64,000 bases of DNA, taken from assembly GCF_000016665.1 (NCBI RefSeq), contig NC_009523.1, positions 1,488,001-1,552,000 on the forward strand, in the 5' to 3' direction. This document shows positions 57,050 to 64,000 of the stretch, in pieces. The DNA is from Roseiflexus sp. RS-1 (GTDB taxonomy: Bacteria; Chloroflexota; Chloroflexia; Chloroflexales; Roseiflexaceae). The notes under the pieces were generated by a model. The model was not told where the DNA came from, searched no databases, and saw only the letters and a list, made by a program, of their open reading frames with translations. Made by a program: the position numbers and the translations under genes. Each line of letters starts with the position of its first letter. The stretch's first letter is position 1.

Positions 57050-58530
57050 CCCTGTTTCAGCGCCTCAACGATCCGCTTAACATTGTACCGCATCATATCA
57101 ATATATGTCGGCGCCGGTCCATCGGCTTCCGATAACGAGTGCGTGTAGAGATCAGAAACGATAGTGATCCCTGTCTCGCGCGCCAGTTGTTCGGCGAGTT
57201 GCGGATTGGCGCCGGTTTCCAGGAAGATGACTTTGACACCCGCATCGCGCACTCGCTCGGTCAACCGCGCCAGTTGCTGCGCCGACGGGGAAGCGCCGGT
57301 GGTGACGCCGGGCACAATCGTGCCAATGATACGGAAGCCGTAGCGGTCGGCAAAATACCCGAAACTTTCGTGGTTCGTCACCAGTTTGCGGTTGGCTTCA
57401 GGAATTGCAGCAACTTCGCTGGCAATGAAGCGGTCGAGTTCGTTCAATTGCGCGATGTAGCGCTCAGCATTTGCGCGGTAGACCTCGGCGCCAGCGGGAT
57501 CGACGCTGATCAATCCGTCGCGGATGTTGGCGACATACGTGACGACGTTCATCGGATCGAGCCAGAAGTGCGGGTCGCCCTCATCGTGGTGATGATGCCC
57601 GCCGGGCGTGCCGATCATCAGCGTTGCCTGCGGCGCGCGAAAACCGGTCAGCGCCAGCAGATACTCGCCCTTCTCCACATCCATGATCATCGCCTGCGTC
57701 AAACCGGAGCAGTTGAGCGTCAGCGTCTCTTCGGCGTCGAGTGCTGCCCCTGTGTCGATGCCGGTCACAACCAGGGCGCCATCACCGGTCGCAATGGCGA
57801 TCTCACCGCCTTCAGCGTCCCATTTCAAGAACCCGGCATACGTGCCGTCCGCCTGTCGGTTCAGCATCACCTGCCAGAACATCCCGCCGTGATCGTGGGC
57901 ATGCTCGTGATCGTGATCGTGCCCGTGATCGGCTTCTTTCTCCGCGTGGGCGCCGAGTTCGACGGCGGATGCTCGCTCAGCGCCAGCAGTAATCTCTTCC
58001 GCCGCCAGGAAAAGATCGGCTGCCTCGACGCACAGCGCATCGGTCAGTTCTTCCGGACTCATGACCGCCACTTCGCCTTCACGCGCTGTGCGACTGCTCA
58101 GCCCTTTCGACGCTTCGATAACCAGGCGCTCGCCGCCGGCGTTTTCCAGCAGACTGGCGAGAAACTCTTCAAAACCTGCGCCATTGATGATCAGAACGTC
58201 GCTGTCGGCGACTTTGCGTACATCTGCGGGTGTTGGTTCGAAGATATGCGGATCGACGCCGAGCGGAATCAACGCTTCGACTTTCAAACGGTCACCGGCG
58301 ACATTCTGCGCGATATCAGCCAGAAATGATTGCACCGCCAGAACATTGAGCGCTGGCGCCATCGCCACGGGCGGCGTGGTCGGCGCAACTGTGGGCGCGG
58401 CAGGCGCAACTGTGGGCGCGGCAGGCGCAACCGTCGGCGACGCTCCGCCTGAGGGCGCCGGTTGCGCTCCGCCGCACGCGCTGAGCGCCAGCACGACGAT
58501 GATCATCAGGGCAAAGAACCGTGTGAGCAT
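57046..58530 (-). CDS. Metal-binding lipoprotein (ZnuA/TroA type) with His-rich insert
   Basis: About 494 residues from ATG 58530, with GAGAGGGACAG upstream. A lipoprotein signal (VVLALSACGG) is followed by a repetitive linker of TVAPAAP units. The A-domain ligand region VDPHIFEPTPADVRKV and the C-domain GDPHFWLDPMNVV, TNHESFGYFADRYGF and YTHSLSEADGP are those of metal receptors. Between them are a HDHDHEHAHDH loop and an extra beta-rich stretch of about 130 residues not usual in ZnuA. The metal is probably Zn(II); Mn(II) cannot be excluded. A palindromic operator overlaps the promoter. Confidence 0.92.
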   Translation of the reverse strand: MLTRFFALMIIVVLALSACGGAQPAPSGGASPTVAPAAPTVAPAAPTVAPTTPPVAMAPALNVLAVQSFLADIAQNVAGDRLKVEALIPLGVDPHIFEPTPADVRKVADSDVLIINGAGFEEFLASLLENAGGERLVIEASKGLSSRTAREGEVAVMSPEELTDALCVEAADLFLAAEEITAGAERASAVELGAHAEKEADHGHDHDHEHAHDHGGMFWQVMLNRQADGTYAGFLKWDAEGGEIAIATGDGALVVTGIDTGAALDAEETLTLNCSGLTQAMIMDVEKGEYLLALTGFRAPQATLMIGTPGGHHHHDEGDPHFWLDPMNVVTYVANIRDGLISVDPAGAEVYRANAERYIAQLNELDRFIASEVAAIPEANRKLVTNHESFGYFADRYGFRIIGTIVPGVTTGASPSAQQLARLTERVRDAGVKVIFLETGANPQLAEQLARETGITIVSDLYTHSLSEADGPAPTYIDMMRYNVKRIVEALKQG

Positions 58531-58573
58531 CTGTCCCTCTCCTTTTATATATACAGTATCAAAAAATGCATAG

Positions 58574-58591
58574 TGGAACTTATACGTTCCA
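58574..58591. promoter_or_regulatory. Operator of the metal transporter operon
   Basis: TGGAAC-TTATAC-GTTCCA is a perfect 6-6-6 palindrome; extending by four bases keeps nine of ten paired. It lies immediately downstream of the -10 box, at the expected start of transcription, where a repressor would block initiation. A Fur/Zur or DtxR/MntR-type regulator is likely; neither is encoded in the window. Confidence 0.7.
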
Positions 58592-58619
58592 TTATAGCAG
58601 AACGGAGCAGGCATAACAA
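58591..58619 (-). promoter_or_regulatory. Promoter of the metal transporter operon
   Basis: On the minus strand TTGTTA (58614-58619) and TATAAT (58591-58596) are separated by 17 bases. The -10 box touches the palindromic operator. The leader before ATG 58530 is about 55 bases. Confidence 0.75.
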
Positions 58620-58759
58620 GGATTCAAAAGCACTATTGATACTTCGTTTTTATAGCTGATCCGTGCTCGAGGCCATCGTTGGAAAGGAAGTTGTCTGCGC
58701 GTCGTTCGGCGGCAGAGCGTGCTATAGTAAGGATGCCGACGCAATCACAGGCTTCATCA

Positions 58760-58788
58760 TTGCGACAGCGCGCACCGGATGCTATAAT
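58760..58788 (+). promoter_or_regulatory. Promoter of the pseudokinase gene
   Basis: TTGCGA (58760-58765) and TATAAT (58783-58788) are separated by 17 bases. Start of transcription near 58795 gives a leader of about 27 bases. Confidence 0.65.
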
Positions 58789-58821
58789 CACCCATAGAAA
58801 GAACCCGCCGATGATACTGGT

Positions 58822-60213
58822 ATGGCTCAGTCTCCCACGCCCACTGCGCCGGTCTTGCACAATCGCTACCGCATCGACGAGCGACTCGGCGCGACACGTC
58901 TCGCAGTCGTCTATCGGGCATACGATGAGCGGTTGCAACGTCGCGTGCTGGTCGCAATGCTGCGCAAAGAACTCATCGACCAGGAACCGCTGCGGCGTCG
59001 CTTTGTGACAGAAGCGCAGTTCGGTGCGCGTCATCTGCATCCGTCGCTGCTGCACGTCTACGACAGCGGCGAAGTTGCCGGACGCCCATTTATGGTGACG
59101 GAGTATGTATCGGGCAGGACGTTGCGTGAATTCGGACCGTTGACGGTCGAAGTTGCATTACTCTATTTCCGCCAGATTGTTGGTGCTGTTGCTGCGTGCC
59201 AGGCGGCTGGCGCACCGCACCCGCCGATCAGTAGCGCGAATGTGGTACTTGTCAACGAAGGGCATGTTGAGTTGATCGAAAACTGGAGTATGACACCGGC
59301 GGAATCTGGTCTCGATGTGGCTGCGTATCGTGCGCCGGAACGCGCGTCCGGTCAACCTCCCACTGCTTCCAGCGTTGTCTACTCCCTCGGATTGCTGCTG
59401 ATCGAAATGCTGACGGGGCGCAGGGTCGTTGAAGGCGCTGATCTCGATGGCATTCTTCAGGCGCAACGGAACCTGGCGCTTCCGACACTGAGCGCTCTGC
59501 GTTCCCACATCTATCTGCCGTCGCTGGCGCGCCTGCTGGCGCGTGCAACCGCGCCTGACCCGTTGCAGCGTTTCCCCGATGCCCTTGCCTTGAGCCAGGC
59601 GCTCGACGAGGTGTGGCGCAGTGTCAGCCGCGATACTGATCGTCTGGCGTCGCCGAAGCATCCTGATCCGGTTGGCGAGCGGGCATCGGCGGCAGCTCCG
59701 CACCTGAACATTCGTCCGGCGCCTTCCGCTCCCGTTCCATCTCCATCTCCTGCCGCACCGGTCACAACAATCGATACCAACCAGTTGATGCTGCAAAGCG
59801 CACGGCGGCGTTCGCTGGCAGCGTTGATCGCCATGGTTGCACTCTTCGTGCTGGTTGGTTCAGGAGCATATGTGCTGACAAGCCTGGCGCTCGAAGGGTT
59901 GACCAGCATTCGTCTGCCGCGCCCGCAGGTGTCGCTGCCGGAAGGTATAACGCTCCCCGACTGGCTTACCGGCGTTGCAGACGGCTCCGGCGAGGTGCTG
60001 ATCGTCACGATTGGTGATGTGGAAGGCTTGAATCTGCGCGCCGAGCCGGGGCTGAACACGCGCATCATCGGTCTGTTGCCGAACGGAACCCGTGTGCGTA
60101 AACTGGAAGGACCGCGCACCGTCGATAACGTTCCGTGGGTGCGGGTGCGCGGTGAGATCAACGGTCAACCGGTCGAAGGGTGGGTTTCGCAATTGTTTGT
60201 ACGCACCGGGTAG
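58822..60213 (+). CDS. Membrane pseudokinase with extracytoplasmic SH3-like domain
   Basis: The 463-residue protein has a Ser/Thr kinase-like domain (residues 12-270), a Pro-rich linker, one membrane helix (about 330-352, LAALIAMVALFVLVGSGAYVL) and a bacterial SH3 domain at the C-terminus (LNLRAEPGLNTRIIGLLPNGTRVRKL). The glycine loop reads LGATRLAVVYRA, the VAIK position reads VLVAML without Lys, the HRD motif reads HPPISSANV, and the DFG motif reads ENW. All catalytic residues are thus replaced while YRAPE and YSLGLLLIEMLTGR are kept. It is most likely a non-catalytic signalling scaffold that senses the cell wall. Confidence 0.85.
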   Translation: MAQSPTPTAPVLHNRYRIDERLGATRLAVVYRAYDERLQRRVLVAMLRKELIDQEPLRRRFVTEAQFGARHLHPSLLHVYDSGEVAGRPFMVTEYVSGRTLREFGPLTVEVALLYFRQIVGAVAACQAAGAPHPPISSANVVLVNEGHVELIENWSMTPAESGLDVAAYRAPERASGQPPTASSVVYSLGLLLIEMLTGRRVVEGADLDGILQAQRNLALPTLSALRSHIYLPSLARLLARATAPDPLQRFPDALALSQALDEVWRSVSRDTDRLASPKHPDPVGERASAAAPHLNIRPAPSAPVPSPSPAAPVTTIDTNQLMLQSARRRSLAALIAMVALFVLVGSGAYVLTSLALEGLTSIRLPRPQVSLPEGITLPDWLTGVADGSGEVLIVTIGDVEGLNLRAEPGLNTRIIGLLPNGTRVRKLEGPRTVDNVPWVRVRGEINGQPVEGWVSQLFVRTG

Positions 60214-60397
60214 GGACGCAGCGCTGCTGCGTCCGTGCAGCGCTGCGTCCCAGGGTGCTGCGTCCGTGCAGCGCTGGTGCGTCCCAGGGTGCTGCGTCCC
60301 AGGGTGCTGCGTCCCAGGGTGCTGCGTCCCAGGGTGCGCTGCGCTGCTGCGTCCGTGCAGCGCTGCTGCGTCCGTGCAGCGCTGCACCCGTCTGCGC
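60214..60397. repeat. GCAGCGCTGCGTCC repeat tract
   Basis: Units CCCAGGGTGCTGCGT and GCAGCGCTGCTGCGTCCGT alternate from the pseudokinase stop to just before the sirtuin gene. The tract belongs to the same composition family as 46095-46410 and gives false ORFs in several frames. Confidence 0.9.
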
Positions 60398-60440
60398 CCG
60401 TCCATGGTCATTCACATGCACATATGAGATATACAAGCGT

Positions 60441-61184
60441 ATGGAAATCCCTGACACGCTGATCGAACGTCTGCGCAAAGCGCGGTGTGTGGCTGTTCTG
60501 ACCGGCGCTGGCGTTTCAGCCGAAAGCGGTGTGCCGACATTTCGCAATGCGCAAACGGGCTTATGGGCGCGCTACGATCCGGGTGAACTGGCGTCGCCTG
60601 CCGCATTTCGCGCCAACCCTGCGCTGGTATGGCAGTGGTATGCCTATCGGCGCAGTCTTGTGGCGGCGGCTGAACCCAACCCAGGGCACATCGCGCTCGC
60701 CGAACTGGAACGTCGGATAGCCGATTTTACGCTGATCACCCAGAATGTTGACGGTCTTCATCATCGCGCCGGAAGTCAAAACGTGGTAGAATTGCATGGC
60801 AATCTGAACCGGTACCGTTGCTTTGCAGATGACGAGCCGGTTGAGTTGACGACAGTTCCGCAGGATGCGCCGCCTCCTTGCCCGCGCTGCGGCGGTCTGG
60901 TGCGTCCCGACGTCGTCTGGTTTGGCGAATTGCTGCCTCCCCGCGCCTGGCGTGTCGCTGTGGCGGCGGCAAGGCGCTGTGAATTGTTCCTCTGTGTGGG
61001 CACTTCAGGGGTCGTTCATCCGGCCGCCGATCTGCCTTTGATCGCGCGATCTGCCGGCGCATATACCGTTGAGATCAATATCGCTCCGGGCGCACTCAAT
61101 GGGTTGCTGGATCTGCACCTGTACGCCCCCTCAGGGCATATGCTTCCTGCACTGGCGGCTGCCGCTTTTGGCAATGCCCCATAA
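60441..61184 (+). CDS. Sirtuin-type NAD-dependent deacylase
   Basis: About 247 residues from ATG 60441. NAD-binding GAGVSAESGVPTFRN, then LITQNVDGLHHRAGSQNVVELHGN with the Asn, Asp and catalytic His, then a zinc-binding region and LFLCVGTSGVVHPAADLP. The zinc region has YRCFAD and CPRCGG, so only three of four Cys are seen. It removes acyl groups from lysine with use of NAD. The next gene is a paralogue with a changed active site, 46 bases downstream. Confidence 0.9.
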   Translation: MEIPDTLIERLRKARCVAVLTGAGVSAESGVPTFRNAQTGLWARYDPGELASPAAFRANPALVWQWYAYRRSLVAAAEPNPGHIALAELERRIADFTLITQNVDGLHHRAGSQNVVELHGNLNRYRCFADDEPVELTTVPQDAPPPCPRCGGLVRPDVVWFGELLPPRAWRVAVAAARRCELFLCVGTSGVVHPAADLPLIARSAGAYTVEINIAPGALNGLLDLHLYAPSGHMLPALAAAAFGNAP

Positions 61185-61230
61185 TTCGCTATACCGCAAC
61201 ATCGCTGCACCTCACTGAAGGAGATGCGCC

Positions 61231-62010
61231 ATGACCCTCACATTGCCCGATGATGTTCTCTATCGATTGATCAATGCCCGGCGCGTCGTGGCGCTGACCG
61301 GCGGCGGCGTGGCAGCGGAGAGCGGTATCCCATCGTTTCGCGAAGCGCATACCGGTCACTGGGCGCAGTACGATGTCAGCGAACTGGCGACGCCGCAGGC
61401 GTTCGTCCGCAATCCGCGCCTTGTCTGGGAGTGGTATGCGTACCGTCGCATGCTGGCGGAACGCGCCCAACCGGGCGTAACACACTACGCGCTCGTTGAC
61501 CTGGAGCAGCACTATCCGGCATTTACCCTGATTACGCAGTCGATCGATGGATTGCACTGGCGGGCAGGGTCGCGCGACCTGATTGAACTGAACGGCAGTC
61601 TCCGGCGCTGTCGCTGCTTCGAGTCGGGACATATCGCATTCGCCTGGGACGACGACGGCGAAATCCCGCCACGCTGCGTGCAGTGCGGCAGCCTGCTCCG
61701 CCCTGATGTGGTGATGTTTGGCGAAGGATTGCCACACCACGAATTACGGCGTGCGCGGCAGGCGGTTGAGCAGTGTGATGTCTTTCTCTGCGTTGGAACG
61801 GTCGGCGCCATTGAGCCTGTCGCCTCCTTCCCATTTGTCGCGCGGCGTCACGGCGCTTTTGTTATGACCATCGCACCTGAAGACTCGATCTACACATTGA
61901 TGGCGGACTATGTGATTGCCGCACAGCCTGGCGTCATTGCGTCCGAACTGGTGCGCCTGATCGTCGGTGATGTCGGCGGTCTGGAAGAGTTGCAAGCCGA
62001 TGCTCTCTAA
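61231..62010 (+). CDS. Sirtuin-like protein without catalytic His
   Basis: The 259-residue paralogue of the upstream sirtuin has GGGVAAESGIPSFRE and LITQSIDGLHWRAGSRDLIELNGSL. The catalytic His (ELHG) is Asn and the NAD-binding Asn (TQNVDG) is Ser. Zinc-ligand candidates are RCRCFES and RCVQCGS. A GAAGGAG site precedes ATG 61231. It is probably inactive as a deacylase and may bind NAD or ADP-ribose, or pair with the active enzyme. The two genes look co-transcribed. Confidence 0.85.
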   Translation: MTLTLPDDVLYRLINARRVVALTGGGVAAESGIPSFREAHTGHWAQYDVSELATPQAFVRNPRLVWEWYAYRRMLAERAQPGVTHYALVDLEQHYPAFTLITQSIDGLHWRAGSRDLIELNGSLRRCRCFESGHIAFAWDDDGEIPPRCVQCGSLLRPDVVMFGEGLPHHELRRARQAVEQCDVFLCVGTVGAIEPVASFPFVARRHGAFVMTIAPEDSIYTLMADYVIAAQPGVIASELVRLIVGDVGGLEELQADAL

Positions 62011-62031
62011 TCCTGCTGGCGGGAGATGATC

Positions 62032-62649
62032 ATGAAGTTGCGCGGTCCACGAGTGCTCATTCGTCCGTGGGAGAGTCATGATGATGATGTGGCGGATACC
62101 TGGCCGCCCTACAATGATCCCTTCGATCCCTTGTGGAACCTGCCGCGTCCGTCGTCGTTCGGCGGCAGTGTATGGCATACATTTCTCGAAAATGGCGCCC
62201 GACGCCAGAGTTGGGCGGTCGAGGATGCGGGTGGCGCTCTGATCGGGCGCATCTCGCTCCGCGAAATCGACCGGCAACGCAGGCAGGCGCGGCTCGGCGT
62301 GACGTTTGCCGCACCGTATGTTGGCCGTGGCCTGGGCACGGAAGCGCTCACATTGTTTCTCGACTACTACTTCGGTGCGCTCGACTATCGCCTGCTGGTG
62401 CTTGACGTCGCCGCACCGAACGTCCGTGCAGTGCGCTGCTATACCCGCCTCGGCTTTCGGTATGTCGAAAGCGACTGGCGCAACGTGGGCGTTCTCTTTG
62501 ATCGACGAGTGCTCGATCAGCCGATGTATGCGCCGCTGCGTCGCCATTTCCGCGACGACATGCGCGGTCTGAAGGTCGAGTTCTTCGAAATGCGCCTCTG
62601 TCGCGAGGAGTGGATCCAGCGTCGCGCACCGGTCGGGCTGCAGGGGTGA
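62032..62649 (+). CDS. GNAT acetyltransferase
   Basis: About 205 residues from ATG 62032 (an ATG two codons upstream is also possible). Motifs are PRVLIRPWESHDDDV, IGRISLREIDRQRRQARLGVTFAAPYVGRGLGTEALTLFLDYYF and VRAVRCYTRLGFRYVE, as in RimJ/RimL-like acetyltransferases. It starts 21 bases after the sirtuin-like gene and may belong to the same operon, which would group an acyltransferase with two sirtuin-fold proteins. Substrate unknown. Confidence 0.83.
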   Translation: MKLRGPRVLIRPWESHDDDVADTWPPYNDPFDPLWNLPRPSSFGGSVWHTFLENGARRQSWAVEDAGGALIGRISLREIDRQRRQARLGVTFAAPYVGRGLGTEALTLFLDYYFGALDYRLLVLDVAAPNVRAVRCYTRLGFRYVESDWRNVGVLFDRRVLDQPMYAPLRRHFRDDMRGLKVEFFEMRLCREEWIQRRAPVGLQG

Positions 62650-62747
62650 TAGGCAAATAGGACTATCAGGTCTCTTCAACAGGCGCGGTTTTTTCATTAT
62701 CATACATTTGTATGGGCGCAATCAACGTGTCTTGACAGGCGGTTTTC

Positions 62748-63305
62748 ATGTCACTCATCGCAGGCAACCTTGGAGTCGTTCAGCGGACGCTCGATGCGTG
62801 TCACCTGGCATGGGCTGTGTGCGCCGGCGCAGCAGCGCATCTCTACGGCAACCGACGCCCGATTCAGGATATCGATATTCTCATCGAGCCAGGGAAGTTG
62901 TCCGAGGTGGTTCGATTGCTGGATCGGCAGCAGAAAGTCGTGCAGTTCGACGGTCAACGCATCCTCTGGCGCGGCATCAAGATTTTCGATGATCTGACCA
63001 TCCGACGCGGGCGAGATGTCTATCCGTTTGTGCTCGATGCCGATATGCGCAGTCGGGTGCGGCGCCTGCCGTTGCTCGGCTCGCTGGTGCCGGTCCTGTC
63101 ACCGGAGGATGTCCTGGTGCACAAAGCGTTGCTGGCGCGCGGTCCGGAGGAGGGGAAGCACGATATTGCCGATGCGACTGCTATTGCACGCCGTCAGATG
63201 CTCGATCTGGACTATATCCAGCGGCGGCTGGCGCTCATGCGGGTCAACGGCGCAGCAACGAACATGCTGGCGCGGGTAGGCGTCAATTTGAGCACTGGCG
63301 GGTAA
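62748..63305 (+). CDS. Nucleotidyltransferase-fold protein
   Basis: The 185-residue protein has CAGAAAHLYGNRRPIQDIDILIEPGKL, the GxA...DhD pattern of the minimal nucleotidyltransferase fold, and LSPEDVLVHKALLARG. It resembles the AbiEii/MNT-like group in which such proteins act as toxins or antitoxins, but no HEPN or AbiEi partner lies nearby. It may be an orphan. No ribosome site is visible; the ATG at 62748 is the only good start. Confidence 0.7.
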   Translation: MSLIAGNLGVVQRTLDACHLAWAVCAGAAAHLYGNRRPIQDIDILIEPGKLSEVVRLLDRQQKVVQFDGQRILWRGIKIFDDLTIRRGRDVYPFVLDADMRSRVRRLPLLGSLVPVLSPEDVLVHKALLARGPEEGKHDIADATAIARRQMLDLDYIQRRLALMRVNGAATNMLARVGVNLSTGG

Positions 63306-63354
63306 CGGTCTGGATCACGGACAGGCGGCCACATTCGGTTCCCCAGTATCAAAA

Positions 63355-63512
63355 CCGTTGATGACTTCGCTGCAAAAACGCACCGCTGAGACGCCGAGCG
63401 CACAGAGAGAAAAAACGAACCACAATGGGTGCACAGCGAAGCATACATGTGCGTGACGCGATAACGGAAGCCGTCGCTGCGAACGCTGCGTCGCTGCGGT
63501 GAAATACCCTTG
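63355..63512. repeat. Diverged copy of dispersed repeat family H
   Basis: Contains TGACTTCGCTGCAAAAACG, then CGCACCGCTGAGACGCCGAG, then a segment ending GAACGCTGCGTCGCTGCGGTGAAATACCC. Order and spacing match 29434-29655. It lies in the 280-base gap before the rpoC terminator. Confidence 0.7.
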
Positions 63513-63523
63513 ATGTGATATGC

Positions 63524-63551
63524 AAAACAGGAGGGCAGGCCCTCCTGTTTT
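63524..63551 (-). terminator. rpoC terminator hairpin
   Basis: AAAACAGGAGGG and CCCTCCTGTTTT form a perfect 12-bp stem with a four-base loop. The stem ends in T-runs on both strands, so it could terminate transcription from either side. It lies 35 bases after the rpoC stop. Confidence 0.85.
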
Positions 63552-63586
63552 CAGTCTTTTCCGCACAGTGCCGGTCAGCGATAGGA

Positions 63587-64000
<414 letters not shown>

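Noticed and set aside
60180-60440. N-terminal extension of the sirtuin
   Set aside because: It is encoded by the GCAGCGCTGCGTCC repeat tract; the ATG at 60441 gives the normal sirtuin start.

Overview
The window reads like chromosomal DNA of a filamentous anoxygenic phototroph of the Chloroflexota, most probably Roseiflexus. This is an inference: the DNA is GC-rich, gene content is typical of that group (large NifJ-type pyruvate:ferredoxin oxidoreductase, deoxyhypusine synthase-like protein, translin-like protein, many Uma2/Rpn-type PD-(D/E)XK proteins), and short GC-rich repeats fill the gaps between genes. No rRNA or tRNA gene was seen.

Layout. 1-9.3 kb: end of a cyclase-family gene, a small winged-helix protein, nifJ, a translin-adenylate kinase pair, an MsbA-like ABC exporter and a Uma2 endonuclease. 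9.5-14.9 kb: a deoxyhypusine synthase-like gene, a lone attC-like palindrome, two AT-richer small ORFs, then a three-level nest of insertion sequences (a 1.1-kb IS inside a 0.9-kb IS5-like element, itself inside the 5' leader of a decayed IS256-like element). 14.9-20.5 kb: an arsenic island with arsR and arsM on the plus strand and, on the minus strand, two ArsR-ArsC fusion genes, a GAPDH and arsJ. Together these predict arsenate reduction, arsenite methylation, and formation and export of 1-arseno-3-phosphoglycerate.

20.5-34.8 kb: sugar isomerase, glycosyltransferase, a protein with an internal duplication, a GIY-YIG nuclease, an ABC-F protein, an ECF sigma/anti-sigma pair, a 540-bp GC-rich repeat tract, an orphan ABC ATPase, a beta-hydroxyacid dehydrogenase, GNAT acetyltransferases and priA. 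34.8-41.3 kb: a defence-like locus. A 309-bp segment carrying a promoter and the start of a small gene is present twice. Between the copies sit a XamI-like protein lacking its C-terminal part and an N6-adenine methyltransferase. After the second copy come the intact small gene and a CHAT-NB-ARC-TPR protein.

41.3-58.6 kb: sugar nucleotidyltransferase, site-2 protease, an Rpn/DUF4351 gene followed by progressively shorter copies of its own 3' end, a TIG-repeat surface protein, an S41 protease, trpC, a zinc-ribbon membrane protein, an amidase, pepF and a zinc/manganese ABC transporter operon with a palindromic operator overlapping its promoter. 58.6-64 kb: a membrane pseudokinase with an SH3 domain, a sirtuin followed by a paralogue that lacks the catalytic His, a GNAT protein, a nucleotidyltransferase-fold protein and the 3' end of rpoC.

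The CHAT/R-M locus, the nested IS elements with a 15-bp minisatellite in a transposase gene, the arsenic island and the active/inactive sirtuin pair are the most interesting parts.
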